From the NCBI RefSeq assembly GCF_026151205.1, contig NC_087081.1, positions 16,733,053 to 16,797,052 of the forward strand: a stretch of DNA of 64,000 nucleotides. The letters are read 5' to 3'. Source of the stretch: Bolinopsis microptera. Lineage: Eukaryota > Ctenophora > Tentaculata > Lobata > Bolinopsidae. Shown piece after piece: positions 1 through 47,262 of this stretch. Both the position numbers and the translations under genes were made by a program. Positions within the stretch are counted from its first letter, which is position 1, and each line of letters opens with the position of its first letter. The notes under the pieces were generated by a model that worked only from the letters and a program-made list of their open reading frames with translations, ran no database searches and had not been told where the DNA came from.

Positions 1-896
1 AACAAGTACATTGGATTATACTTGTTAGAAATATATATTATTAAGATCTTTTGCAGGTATACTTCGTTAAACCTTAACTCGTCCACATTTTAAGAAGTTG
101 TAATTTAATATGACTTGAATTATCTTATTAGATTTCATATTTTGATAAGAGTGGCAGAGAATAATGTTTTTACAAGTAGAATCTAGGTTATTATTTCTGA
201 TCTAAAATAAGACCAGCAGGCCGCATCTCAAATGAGACAAAATATGTCATTTTGAGGGTGTGATATATAATTTGTGTTTGATGAAACAAACATAAGTGAG
301 TTTAAATTCATTGCAAATGTTTGTTTGGGGACCGGTTTTTGGTACACCGGCCAATGTTTACAAAATCATATATGATACATAACAATATAATTGTATTTAA
401 TATACGTGAATATTAGAATAGAAATGAAATCTTAAATTTCTATTTATTCCCTGAAATTGTTACTAAGTTCAAAATAAATTTATATGATGAAGTCTACTAT
501 AAGAATATATATGAAAGACAGACCTGCTTCGCGAAAACTAACAGTTCTGTGTGCTAACAGTGCAGATCCTGACTGATACTAGTTTACACTAACTAACTAA
601 GTAACTAATACTCTTAACTATCTAAAAACCAACTAGCTAGCGTGTGTGCTCGTAGAGCAGCTTAAATAATAAAATATGAGCCACAGTTCATGCTGCCTAA
701 ATCTCCTCACAAAATACTGCATCGTAAAAAACTCGTTAAAAACGGTTTATAGAATACAACGGCCACCACTTACACCAAATTAAAATGCATACTATGTAAA
801 AACTACACTGTATCACCACGTAGATAACGAAAGTGAAAATAACATATTAAAGTTCATAAATTCTGATAACAAGACAGTGTACTTGTAGATAAGGCT
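1..896. other. AT-rich non-coding, nothing recognised
   Basis: No coding exon, RNA gene or clear repeat was seen. The missing first coding exon of the V-ATPase gene (the residues before the conserved VVTA) was looked for here and not found. It lies 3' of the LINE ORF1 on the minus strand, so part may be LINE 3' UTR. Confidence 0.4.
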
Positions 897-1727
897 CTAG
901 CTCTCACTAACACAATTAACTTTATTGTCTCTGATAAAATAACGCTTGCTATTGTCCTGCTTTATTAGTTCTTTCATCTGTTTGACAAGTCCACTGTGTA
1001 GCATTCTCTGCTCCCTTGTCCTATCCGGTGCAAGATAAACTGACTTAAAATCATCATTTGTTTTAAGTTTGTGTGCATTCCTTAGTATAATATCCACATC
1101 GCTAGAGCTTTGTAACTGAACTTTGACTGGTCGCGTTTTCTCAGGAACTTTCTTCCCAATCCTGCATATCTCATCCGTGTCAGGAAAATGACAGCCGGCC
1201 TCAGCAAAAACTGACTTGAAAAAGTCCGGGAGAGGGTCCATCTCTAATACGTCCTCCCACTCCCCTTCTTCCGTCTCCTTCAAACCGTAGATAATCAAGT
1301 TTCTCGATCTTTCTTCTTCTTTATTCACTGATCGCACGGCTTCTTTCACAGTTTTTGTTGTCAGCTGATTGTTTTGGACGCTGTTCTTCTTGACGACATC
1401 TACCCAACTTTTTATTTCATTCTTTACAGTTTTCTGCACCGATTCGATCTGATTCTGCTGTCTGTTTATCAGCTGCTTTTGCATGTCTATCTGTTCTGTT
1501 TTCATCTGATCTATCTTGCTGGCTGCAGACCTGCATAGCTTCATATTGCTGTCCATTAAATTTACTATGCTGCTGAGGAAATTTACAAGCGGACCCTTAA
1601 GCAGTTTTTGTAGAACACCCTGGTTGATATCAGAGAAGGACGAGACATTCACGGCTTTCATGAGCTTTCCAATCTCCGATTGCCTATCCTTTTCCACTGT
1701 GTGTAGTAAGTCCACAGAGAAATTCAT
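897..1727 (-). mobile_element. Non-LTR retrotransposon ORF1p-like protein (276 aa)
   Basis: An intact 276-codon ORF on the minus strand. The N-terminal half is predicted coiled coil (heptad-like stretch around residues 60-115, rich in Q, K and E). The C-terminal half has the signature of ORF1 proteins of CR1/L2/Jockey-like LINEs: a basic segment leading to RSRNLIIYGLKE, then RPVKVQLQ, then APDRTREQR. In that family the protein binds RNA as a trimer and works as a nucleic-acid chaperone. No zinc knuckle is visible after the PDRT motif. No ORF2 follows downstream on the minus strand inside the window. A diverged relative with the same order of motifs lies at 31840-32728. It sits upstream of the first visible V-ATPase exon, probably within an intron of that gene. 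The motif match supports a LINE origin; the exact clade is uncertain. Confidence 0.75.
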
Positions 1728-2100
1728 CAGGTTAGCGTGGTGTGTAACACTTGCAGATAACGACTGCTGATAACAAGCTAAAAACGATACAAATGCTAAG
1801 TGGTTTACTGCAAATAATACTAGAGAAACGTTTTAAACTAGAACTTAACTGTTTAGATAGTTTAATTTTGATCGTACAGTTTGTACTGAAACTGAGAAAT
1901 AATAACCCGATGTTTTGCATGTCTTACTATTTAATTAGTAATTATAATTTAATTAGTAATTATAAATATATAATTATATTAGCAGGTAAAGTTGTGCCTT
2001 TGACCCGTTACTAAAACAGTTATCAGTCACCAATAAACTAATTAATTAATCAGCTATTCGACAAATTAACTAATTGACTAATTGGATGATACTCTCCCAG
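1728..2100. other. Intron sequence before V-ATPase exon 2101-2213
   Basis: AT-rich sequence ending in the acceptor CTCCCAG at 2094-2100. No coding signal was recognised. Confidence 0.5.
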
Positions 2101-36539
<34,439 letters not shown>

Positions 36540-36714
36540 GTCTGTCAATAAACGATAATATTTCATATAAATGAGGTGTTTAGGGTCGAGCTACGTTATC
36601 AATTGTTTTAATTATTAATCGAGGATGTTTTATTTCTGACTGCATCACTTGCCATAAACAGAACATCCGTAACGGGAAGGCTACAAATAGGGAGAAAAAC
36701 ATTTAGCTTCCTCC

Positions 36715-36905
36715 TCCCGAAGTAAACTCTCTCCCAATTCTAGTGGGCATGATGTCCCCCCCCCCCCCCCCCCTGAAGTAAACTGTCCTGAAGTAAACTC
36801 TCTCCCAATTCTAGTGGGCATGATGTCCCCCCCCCCCCCCCCCCCTGGTAAACTCCTCCCAAATTTTAGCGGGCATGAAATGGGGCCCCCCCAATAATTC
36901 CCCCC
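36715..36905. repeat. About 75-bp repeat x3 with poly-C runs, abutting the gap
   Basis: Repeated words CTCCCAATTCTAGTGGGCAT followed by long C runs; the third unit is degenerate. A plausible cause of the assembly break. Confidence 0.8.
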
Positions 36906-37005
36906 NNNNNNNNNNNNNNNNNNNNNNNNNNNNNNNNNNNNNNNNNNNNNNNNNNNNNNNNNNNNNNNNNNNNNNNNNNNNNNNNNNNNNNNNNNNNNNN
37001 NNNNN
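36906..37005. other. Assembly gap (100 N)
   Basis: Exactly 100 undetermined bases, the usual placeholder for a gap of unknown size. Confidence 0.99.
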
Positions 37006-37299
37006 TCTGTTTTGGGCCCGCCCTTTTTTTCTTCAATCATAAAATTTACCTTCCTCAGATTTAGGAATTTTCATACTATTGCTGACGACCCCAAACTTTT
37101 TTTAATGAAAAAACTGATAAAAAGCTTATGAAAAGGGGAAAAAAAAATTTGCTAAGCTTATAAAAAATATATGACCTAAAACAAACACACAAAACATGTC
37201 AATTGTTAACACTTAAACAAAGGCTAAAAAACTAAACCAGTAAATTGCCAATTCCTTAAATTCCCTATTTTGGTTTTCCACCCAACAATTTGAATCAAA

Positions 37300-40200
37300 C
37301 ACTTTTCTTTTCTTTAAATTCTCTTTTTGAAATTCAAAGGTCATTCAAAAGGAGTTTAAAGAAAAAAATTTATTTCAGCCGTCTTTCCCGGGGAGACTCC
37401 AAAAAAAACCACCCCCGGGGCTCGACTTGACTTGGAATGGGAGATGTGGTTAAATGTCACTGTTCTGGAAGGACACGGGGCTGCTAAAACAAGGGGATGG
37501 AGGTACACTATCGCAAAGGGAACAGCTGACCCGGTAAAAAAATTTCAAAAATCAACTCTACCATTGATCTGCCACTTTTACAAGTGTAGCTGGGCAAAAC
37601 CCCGGGACAACAAATTGTGGGGAATTTAAATATCTGGATTCAAAAATTTCTACCTTCAAAGACTTGTTGTAAACTTCCTTACTTCGTAAGTTCTTGGGGA
37701 TTTGGGGTATTTTAATCCCCAAAAATGATGCTCTGCTTTTTTTAACTTTATTTAAATAACTTGTTACACTACTGTTAAAAAAAAATTTAAAACTATCATG
37801 GGACCCATAAATTTAGTTAGAAATTTTTCAATGATTCTTCCTGTACAATACTTTTGTATTTTTTTGGGGGCTTTTTTTAAATGAGTTGTTCAATTACAAG
37901 CTAAGGACGAATTGGGGCAAACCAGAAGCTACAATATTTTTTAGTAAAATTTTATACACTGAGGGGGTTAAAACATGGAAGAAAAACCTTGGGGTAAAAT
38001 ATAATCGAGGCGGCCATCTTTTGACTTGGAACTTACCTTCCTACACCAACGACAAACTACAATTCTGACCGACCTTTTTGAAAAACAGGGCTGACTGTTT
38101 TCACCTGTGCTTTACATCTGACAGCACAAAAACATCAGAAAAACTGATGTCAACTCAACTTTTTTCATGAGAAATCTTGTACAATTTGAGAACCAATTTT
38201 TATAACGGGGAAATTATTCATTTTGTAGCAAAACTTTTTTTTTTTAGGCATTTTATTTTACAACTACATGAAATATACTTTAACTCCCAAAATTTTTGTG
38301 AGTTTGAAGAATCAAATTTTTTCACCGTCTTCCCGGGAACTCCTAAAAACCCCCCCGCTGTGGCTCAGACATTGACTTGTATATCGGAATTGGATAATGT
38401 CATTTGGTTGGGGGAATCATCGGGGGTGCAAAAACAATGAGTGGATACATCAGCACGGGACCCCCTATTCCCAAAATTTTCAACATCAATCTGACCATTG
38501 ATCATCACCTTCCAAGTGACGGAGCCAAAAATCCCACATACAAATTCTGCCAATCTAAAGAAATTGGGATTCACAACTCTATTTTCAAAACTATTTTGCA
38601 ATTTCCTACTTTCATTTCTTGGGCTTGGTGATATTTAAACTGCCCTAAATGATGCTCGCTTTTTAATTTTATATCAAATAATTTCACCTACTTTTTAAAA
38701 AAAAAATTAAAACCTCCATAACCCATAATTTAGTTGAAAAAGCATGATTCTCCTTACAAATTTTGATTTTTTTTTTATTGCGGGTTTTTTTAAAATATGA
38801 TTGTTTCTTTACAAGCAAGGGTAGGAAGTGTGAAAGACACAGAAGCTACAATTTTGTTTTTAAAAATTTTGATCAGCACTGAGGGGAACAGGAAGAAACC
38901 TTGGGGTAAACATAACTCGAGTGCTGGCACTTGCTTTTGACTTGGAACTTCCTTTCCGACCCCAAACGATCAAACACAATTCTACCGTCCCTTCTGTTGA
39001 AAACACGCTGATGCGTTTTCCCCCGTGCATTACTCTGACGGCATGAAAAAAACTGATGAAGAGATGCTGTAACTCGAACTTTTCAGTAGTAATCGATACA
39101 TTTTGAGAACCACAATGGTAAACGGGGACTTATTAAAATTTTGGCTATCTTTTTTAATTTGGGCTATTTTATTAAAACTACATTAATGTACTTAACATCC
39201 CAAATTTTTTGTGGTTTGAAAGAATAAAATTTTATTTCCCCCCGTGTTCCGGGACTCCTAAAAAAGCCACCCCCGCTGGGGCTCAACTTTGACTTGTATA
39301 TGAGATTTGGATACAATGCCTGTGTCTGAAATCAGCGGGGGCTTAAAACAAGTGGTATGGGGGAAACACCATGACAAGCCCCCCTTTTTCCCCCAAGATT
39401 CAACTCAACCTGACATTATCGCACCTTCCAAGTGTACGGAGCGGAAAAACCCGGACATAAAAAAGTGCTGCGCAATTGTAGAAATTCGGATTCGCAACTC
39501 AACTTTCAAAGACATTGTTTCAACTTCCTTAGTTTCGTAAGTTTTTTGGGGTTTTTGGGGTTTTATAACTCCCCATAAATACGCTCGCTGTTTTCCTTTA
39601 ATCAAATAATTTTTAACACCCCACTGAAAAACAATTAAACCATAAAGGGATCCTGAATTTTTTTAAAATTCAATGATCAGTTCCGTAAAATACGGGATTT
39701 TTTTTTTGGGGGTTACATTAATCTATTGTTTCAGTTAAACCTGGGGGTATAATGCTGACAAACAAAAAAACTAAATATCTTGGTTAATTTTTAGAACCTG
39801 GAGCTAACATAAAACCCTATCATAATTTAGGTGGGGCACTTTTATTATTTTGGAACTTCATCCTCCCACCAAATTTAAACTCTTCGCCGCCCTCTGGTAA
39901 AACACGGTTTGCTTTTCACCGGTCTTCTCGACAATGCAAAAATATAAAGACTGCTTCAACTCGAACTTTTCAGTGATAATCTTGATACTTTTAAACCAAA
40001 ATGTTATAACGAGGTCTTATTCAATTTTGTCATAATTTTTCAAAATTTTGGGCTTTTTTTTAGTTTACAACTAATTAATAATGAACTTTAACATCCAAAT
40101 TTTTGTGATTTGAAAGAATCAAATTTTCAGCCTCTCCAACTCCTAAAAAAGCCACCAACCTTCTCATTAATTGTTATCGAATGTTTTCAATGCCGGGTTT

Positions 40201-42760
40201 CGGGACATTATGGGGGGCGCTATAACTTGGATTTACCTATCGCACAGGGAACAGCGACCCTGTCCCAACTTCAACTCAACCTACCTTAAAATGCCACTTT
40301 TCCAAGTGATTTGGACAGAAATCCCGCGACATACAAATGTCTGCCAATCTGTAGAAATTCGATTCAGCAACTCTTTTTCAAAACTTTTTTGCAATTCCTT
40401 ACTTTCAAATTTCTGGGATTGGTGGTTTTAAATGCCCTAAATGATTTCTTTTTTTAACTCTAATCTAAATAGCTGTTACATCCTACTTTAAACAAAATTA
40501 AAACTCTCAAATCCATAATTTATTGAAAAAAGAAATATTCATTCCTTCCCAATACGTTGTATTTTTATTCCTTTTTTAAATGACTGATTGCGGGTTTAAA
40601 ACAAAGGGTCAAGGGCGGGCAAACACCAAACAATATCTTGTTAGAAGGGGTTGAGTAACACTGGACGGTAACATGGAAAAATTTTCGGTGTTTTTAAAGG
40701 GGTTTACAGCTATCTTTTCCCCCTTGAACAACGATCTTGCCCCAACATTCAAACTCAATTGACCTACTTGGTAAAACACGTTATCTGTTTTACCGTGTCT
40801 TTACATTGACAGCATCAAAACACAAAAAGACCCCGTCAACTCAAACTTTTCATGAGAATCTTGATACATTTTTGAGAACCCAATTTATAACGGGTTTTAT
40901 TAAAAATTTGTACAGTAATCTTTTTTAATTTGGGCTTTTTTATTACAAACAGTATGATTTTAAAACATACCAAATTTTTGTGTTTTTAAAAAATCAAATT
41001 TTTTCACCGCGTTCACCTCTTTTCAGCCGTTCCTACCAACCCCAAAAAAACCACACCGCGTGGCTCAACATTGACTTATATGGGAATTTTCAATTCACTG
41101 GTCTGGAAATCATGGGGGGCTGCTATAACAAGTGGTATGGGGGGTACACCATCCCGGGGAACAGGACCCGGGTCCCAAAAATTCAAAAATAAAACCTGAC
41201 CATTATGCTCCCACTCTTACAATTTTGCTGAGGGGAAACCCCCGCGACTACAAATTCTCCAAATCTGTAAATATCTTCAAAACATCATTTTCAAAGCATT
41301 TTGCAACTTCTTACTTTGGGAAGTTTCTTAGGACTTGGGGGTATTTATAATCCCAAAAATTTCCTCTCTGTTTTCCCTTATATTAAGATTTTGTTACTCC
41401 AAACGTTAAAAAAAATTAAACTCATCATGGGATCCTAAACTTATTGAGAAAGTTCAAGATCTACCTGTCAATACTTAATTTTTTTTTTGGGGCTTTTAAA
41501 TAGATTTTTCGGGGTGTAAAGCAAAGGGGATAAAGTCTGAAAAACACAGAAAAATATTTTGTTATAATTTTTTAAGCAGCGGGGGCTAACATAAACAAAC
41601 CTTCGGTGAGCTAAATGACGTGGGGGACATATCTATTGACGGGACTTACATCCACCCCCAAACATTCAAACTAAATTCTGACCGTACCTTAAAACCCGGG
41701 TTATGCTTTTTTCACCTGTGCATTACATCGACAGCTGCAAAAACTAAAAGACTGATTTCAACTCAAATTTTTCATGAGTTTCTTGTACATTTTTGAGAAC
41801 CACAATTTGAAACGGGGTCTTTTTTTCAATTTGTACGAAAATTTTTCTTAATTTGTATTTTGTTCAACAATTAAATAAACTTTAACTCCAAATTTTTTGG
41901 GGTTTGAAAAAAAAATTATTTCGGGTCTTCCCCAGCCCTAAAAACCAACCCCCCCCAAACCTTACTTGTGATAAAGTGGACAAGTGTCACTGTGTCGGGG
42001 AAGGATCATCGGGGCGCTATAACAAGGTGGGGGGGGGTAACATCGCACAAACAGTGCCCCGGGTCCCCAACTTTCAGACATAAACTCTGACCATGAGGTG
42101 CCACTCTTCCAATTACGGACAAACCCGCGCTAAAATGTCGGGGGCCAATCGAAAAATTTTCATTCAGCAAATCTACTTTAAAAGACTTTTTTGTCAACCC
42201 CTTATTTTCTAATTTTTCTTGGGACTTGGGGGGTATTTAAAACCCCCCAAATACCTGCTTTTTCCCTTTATATCTAAGTTTATTTGTTACATCCTACTTT
42301 TTAAAAAAAAATTAAACTCATCTGGGATCCATAATTTATTTAAAAGTTAAATTTTCAGTTCCTGTAAAATACGTTGATTTTTTTTAGGGGCCTTTTTTTT
42401 AAATACTGAGTTTCAGTGTAGAAGAAGGGGTACGAATGCGGGCAAACACACAAGTACAATATTTGTGTAAATGTTTTGAGTAAGCACTAGGGGGTAACAG
42501 GGAAAGAAACCTATTGGGGTTGTTAAAACTGAATTACGCTTTGCTTTTTTCCTAACTTCATTTTGGGCACCAACTTCAAATAAAATTCCGACCTACTCTC
42601 GAAAACCCGGGGGGTTTTTTTTTCCCCTTTCTTTAATCTGCAGACAAAACACAGAAAGACCCCTTAAAACCAACTTTTTTCATGAGAAATCTTGTCATTT
42701 TGAAACCAAAATGTTAAAAGGTTTTTATTCAAATTTTGCAGCATAATTTTCTTAATTTAC
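37300..42760. repeat. Degenerate satellite, about 0.9-kb unit, about six copies
   Basis: Recurrent landmarks: a CCTAAAAA...CCACC segment near 37395, 38340, 39255, 40142, 41038 and 41938, and CTTCCTTACTTCGTAAGTTC-like sequence near 37672, 38600, 39525, 40400, 41308 and 42205. Spacing is 870-930 bp. Units differ mainly by homopolymer length and small indels, as in uncorrected long-read sequence. Each unit has a roughly 60-codon stretch that is partly open in some copies, but no reliable gene. Confidence 0.75.
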
Positions 42761-45700
42761 TTTTTTTTTATCTTTTTTAAAGAGGTTCCAAATACCCACG
42801 AAAAATCATGAGATGCTCGCCTACTCGGGGGTACAAAAAACATTAAAACAAAACTTTTTTTTGATATGCCCTTTGGGTAACAAATTTCCCCTCTTCAAAA
42901 AAAAAAAGTCGGATATTTATTAACAAATTAACACCTCACTGTTTTGTCAGTGACTAAGTCTCATTACATAGGATCAACTTGACCTGTAAGAAAACGCTAG
43001 GGAACCCCCTTTAATTGCGGAAGGCTCCTAGACGTTTACGTCTGGGAATTTTAAAAACTACGATTCCAAAACGACGTCGAGGGAACCCATCAGGGGGAAA
43101 ACCACCACCTACAACTCCGATTTTCCCAACCCCAATCAACTTCACATAAAATTCCGGGAAACATCAACCTACCCAAACCCCGTATCTCCCACATTTGTTC
43201 AACGTTTGGGTGATTTAATGAAAAATGTTGCAAAGTTTAAGGAAAATTTATTTTTATTTCTTGTTCCAAAAATTTTTGATTCCTTTTAAGCAGTACCCTT
43301 TTTTACTTCATAAACATACAACTGCAAATTTGATTCGCCCTTAAAGGGATGTTTCCCAATAGAAAAACTTTGACTCTCTCGTAATAAAACATACAACTTT
43401 CGTTTATGATTGTAAATTTAAATTTTATTTTTTTTTCATAAAATCCCTACAAATTATTTTCAAAAATATTTTGACTGAAACATTTTTTCCCCTTAACTTT
43501 TTTCCCTTTCGCACTTTAGCATCCCCCTTTATCAAAACAAGATCTTTCCCCATATTCAACGATTTTTTCAGGCCAACTACAAATAATCCCGGGGGTTTGC
43601 AAATTGACCCCCCTTTTTTGCACTAACGGTACCCACTGAACCCCCATCTTGTCCCCCATTAATCTACTAAAAAATATTTGGGAGTTTTTTTATTTCCAAA
43701 ATGAATTATCATTGATAAGTTTAAAATTTAATGGGGTTATCCCGTATTTTCTTACACCATATTTTGTTAATCAATTAATTGAGAATTTTTTTTCCAAAAT
43801 TTTTTTGATTTGCTATTTACCAACGGGGTTTGGAAATTAATTTCTTTCTTTTGTCTTTTGTTTAATTTTTTTTTTTGGTCTTCGGGGCCCCGTCACTTTT
43901 TATGGAGAGGGAAAAAAGTTTTTCATTACTGAAAAAATTATTTTTTAAATACAAAATTGTCAACAAAAAGGTATTTTATTGTGTTTTTTTAAAATTTTGG
44001 GTTTTGCACCCTATTTTTTTAAATATCTGATAAAATTTTGTATACCAAAAATCACTTTTAATCCCTTTATTACAGAGTTTGATTTTAAAGGGGGGAGACC
44101 TAAAGAAATCAAACAGTTTTTAGACAAAATGCGGTACGAGGGTATCTTATAAAAAACAGCCATTCGTTTACAAAAACCAAGTAAATGCCTTCATTTACCT
44201 TTTATATTTGTTGTTTTTTCAAAAATTTTTTTGTCGTTTAATTAGGGTTTTAAGCTAAAGAAGGGCGGTAGAATAAAAAAAATTAAAAACTTTTAAAAAG
44301 ATTATAAATAAGTTTTTAAAATTTAAACTTTTTTTTCCCTTTAAAAAATTTCAAAAAATTTAAATTTTTCAGAGGGTAGGAATTTCCGGGTAAAATTGAT
44401 TCCCGTAACGGTATAACCAAGGGGGAAAACTTAAATTCATTGGGTGCTCTTTAAATAAACAGGTGAAATAACATGGAAATTTTTGGAAATTAATCAAATT
44501 CCAAAAAGCTTTTTTTTGCCCTTGAACAAAATTAAAAAACCTTTTTTTAAACACAATTAAAATTTGAAATTTTAAATTTTAAACGAAAAACCCTATTTGA
44601 AGGCCCCATTTTGTGGGACCCAAAAAAGTTAGTTTTTAAAAAAAAAAAAAAAAAATTTCAAAAAGAAAAACTTGAAAAATCAAAATTGTAACCACAATCA
44701 AACACTTTAATTTAAATTTTTCATTTGATACCGGGGATGCTCTTGGGGGAAAAGGGGTCGCCTTTGGTAAAAGGTGGGGGTAAGGTTCGCTACTTTTCCT
44801 TCAGATACTACAGGACGCAACATATCCCAACAAAGGGGCCCAATTTCCCCCTTTCCCATTTAAACCCCTTAACGCAACATCAACATGGGGTCTTGTAAAT
44901 TTGGGAACCCACTGGTTTTTAAAACCCCTCGCCACTACATTTTTGAAAAAACTATCCCTTTTTTAAAAAACCTTTGGGATCAATAAAAAAACCATGTATC
45001 ATTTTGGAAATTTAAAGATTTTAAAATCAATTTAGGAGTTGATTGGGATGGGGTTAATTAGGATGGAATAAAATTTCGATTCTTATTTTTATAGAAATTT
45101 AAAAAATTCCCCCAACGGTTGTTTTAAGTGTATATCCCCCCTAACCCCCTTAGAAGAATAGCTTTGAAAAATTTTAAAAAACATAACCAGGCCCAAGGGG
45201 ATTTCATTAGATCCAGACCACCCTCTGGGTTTTTCCGAATACAAAAAAGGGACAGTGATACGGGGGGAAAGGGAAAACCGGGGCCCCAAAAAAAAAAAAA
45301 AACGACTTGGTAAAAAGGGTTTTTTTTAAAAAAATTAAATTTTGGGGAGGGAAGTTAAAGTGGTCAACGACGCCCCCCTACCCCTGCAAAATTTGGGGAG
45401 GTGAAAAATTTTTAAAAATTTTGTTGGGTCAACGCTGGAAGCGTTTGGGATTATTGCGGTCTCAAATCCCCAAAAATATTTTTTTCCCATATCAAAACAT
45501 ATAGTGCAACTGAGAAAAATAGGGGAATAACTGCTGTTTTTTTTTTTTAAAAACCCCAACAAAAAACTAGGGTTTGGTTAGCCCAAACAATTTTAAAAAT
45601 TTTTTTTTTAAAAATGAAATATTAACGAATGGATTTTTTTTTTCCCATTTTCTAGTAAATTTTGTTTTTCCCTTTAGGTTTTAATTTTTAAAATTTCCCT

Positions 45701-46100
45701 TTCGGGGCATCGGGGACTCCCCTTTTAAAGTTTTTTGAAAACAACCCCGAATTGAAAGCCTTTTCAATCCAAAAATCTAAACGATTTATTTTTAAAAGTT
45801 TTACCCTTTTTTGGAACACCCAACTCCGATTTACATTAAACCTGTTATAAAACTATTTTTTCGGAAAAACGGGTAAATTTTTTAAAATTTATTATAAATT
45901 TTTTTATTTATTCATTGAGTTTATGCAGGCAGACGGGCCATCTTCATTAAGTGTATTTTAAACGATTTTTTGTAAAACTTAACACATTCAGAAACCTTCT
46001 CTTTAAAGAATATTCAAGGTGGGCCTTCCTAACTTAATTTTCTTCCGTCAAAATAAAATAAAATAGAACCTTTTCTATTTCGCGGGAAGTTAGCTTTAAG
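42761..46100. other. Low-quality, homopolymer-rich AT sequence
   Basis: Dense A, T, C and G homopolymers with short random ORFs. No conserved protein, RNA or repeat recognised. Its texture differs from the sequence before 36.7 kb and after 47 kb and suggests error-prone gap filling. Confidence 0.6.
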
Positions 46101-46236
46101 CTTTAAAATATGTGCCATACTTGATCAGATGTTTAATTATCATTATATACTCAATACTCATTAGTATTACTCAACTGTATCCATCCTAAAGGCCGTAGTA
46201 CAGTACATATTACATTGCAATTAAACCTATATTGAG

Positions 46237-46314
46237 ATGAAAACTGCGATGAAATGCCGCGCAGTTATACAGGCGTACTTTTATATAGACGCGGCATTTC
46301 ATCGCAGTTTTCAT
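46237..46314. repeat. Perfect 25-bp inverted repeat (hairpin)
   Basis: Arms 46237-46261 and 46290-46314 (core AACTGCGATGAAATGCCGCG and its complement) with a 28-base loop, in a short island of clean sequence. Could be a MITE-type palindrome or a hairpin RNA; nothing else supports either. Confidence 0.85.
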
Positions 46315-46489
46315 TGCAATGTACCCAGCAAACCCTACTGGCTTGCCGAGTTACTAGAGGTGGTATAATTTAAACAGACGGCTGAGCTCGCGCGCGAAAT
46401 GTAGTGATTTGCACCGTGGCGCATTCCAATCTCAAGCAGCCAGCACATGACACAATTTAGCCAATCAGACGACAAAAAGAAATTCCCAA

Positions 46490-46960
46490 AGTTAAAATAA
46501 AAACTTTTGGGGTTTGGGCCCCCCCCAAAATTGGGAATTTTTGGGGGAGTTTTTGGAGAACCAAAATCACAATGCCCTATTTTTTCCTCCTGAAAAGGTA
46601 ACTTATTTTACGACGAACATTTTCCCAAAAAACCCGGGAATTGTACTCTTTACTTTTGAATTTGGACCCTACCAAAAGGGACTTATTTTTATTCATAATT
46701 CATAAAACACTTTTTTTTTTTTTGGCTGTACAGACTTGTCCCAAAAAAAAAAAAAAGCAAGGGAGGATTCGTTGAAGATAAATTTATCAAGGGGAACATT
46801 TCCATTTTTCCAAGGCCCGATATCCCAAAGGCCTTGTTGAAATCAAAAGGGGAAACCCAAATTTCAATTCTGATCCTAAAAATTAGGGACAAAAGGGAAA
46901 TTTTAAGGGATGGCATTTGGGGAATTATGGTGGACTTTATATCCTTTTGAGTAAAATTTA
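46490..46960. other. Second low-quality stretch
   Basis: Same homopolymer-rich texture as 42.8-46.1 kb; no feature. Confidence 0.5.
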
Positions 46961-47262
46961 ATTAATTTATTTATAACTAGAAAGCCCGTGGTCACAGGAG
47001 GGAAGCTAATAGTATTCTTTGATAGCCAGTTTTTAAACGCTTTAAAACAATAACATATCCATTACAACCAAGATGCAGCCGATTAAAATGTTTCTCGCAC
47101 TAACACAACGTAATTACCACAAAGCCGATCAAAATGTCGCTCGCTAATATTTGCACGTGCCCTTGCAATCACCTTAAAAGGGTACTTCGAATCTTAAGCT
47201 GCTTGCTAGCGGCTGAAACTTGCAACTAATAGGTACTTTACTAAACTCGATTATACTTGCAG

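Noticed and set aside
2082-2100. ATG at 2082 as the V-ATPase start
   Set aside because: The family's conserved sequence begins exactly after the acceptor at 2100. MDDTLP has no counterpart, and about 29 residues would be missing.
36681-37040. 119-codon minus ORF through the gap
   Set aside because: It runs through 100 N and poly-C repeats, an artefact.
37432-46916. Many 60-90 codon ORFs in the poor-quality region
   Set aside because: Random ORFs in homopolymer-rich, satellite-like sequence. None shows a conserved motif.
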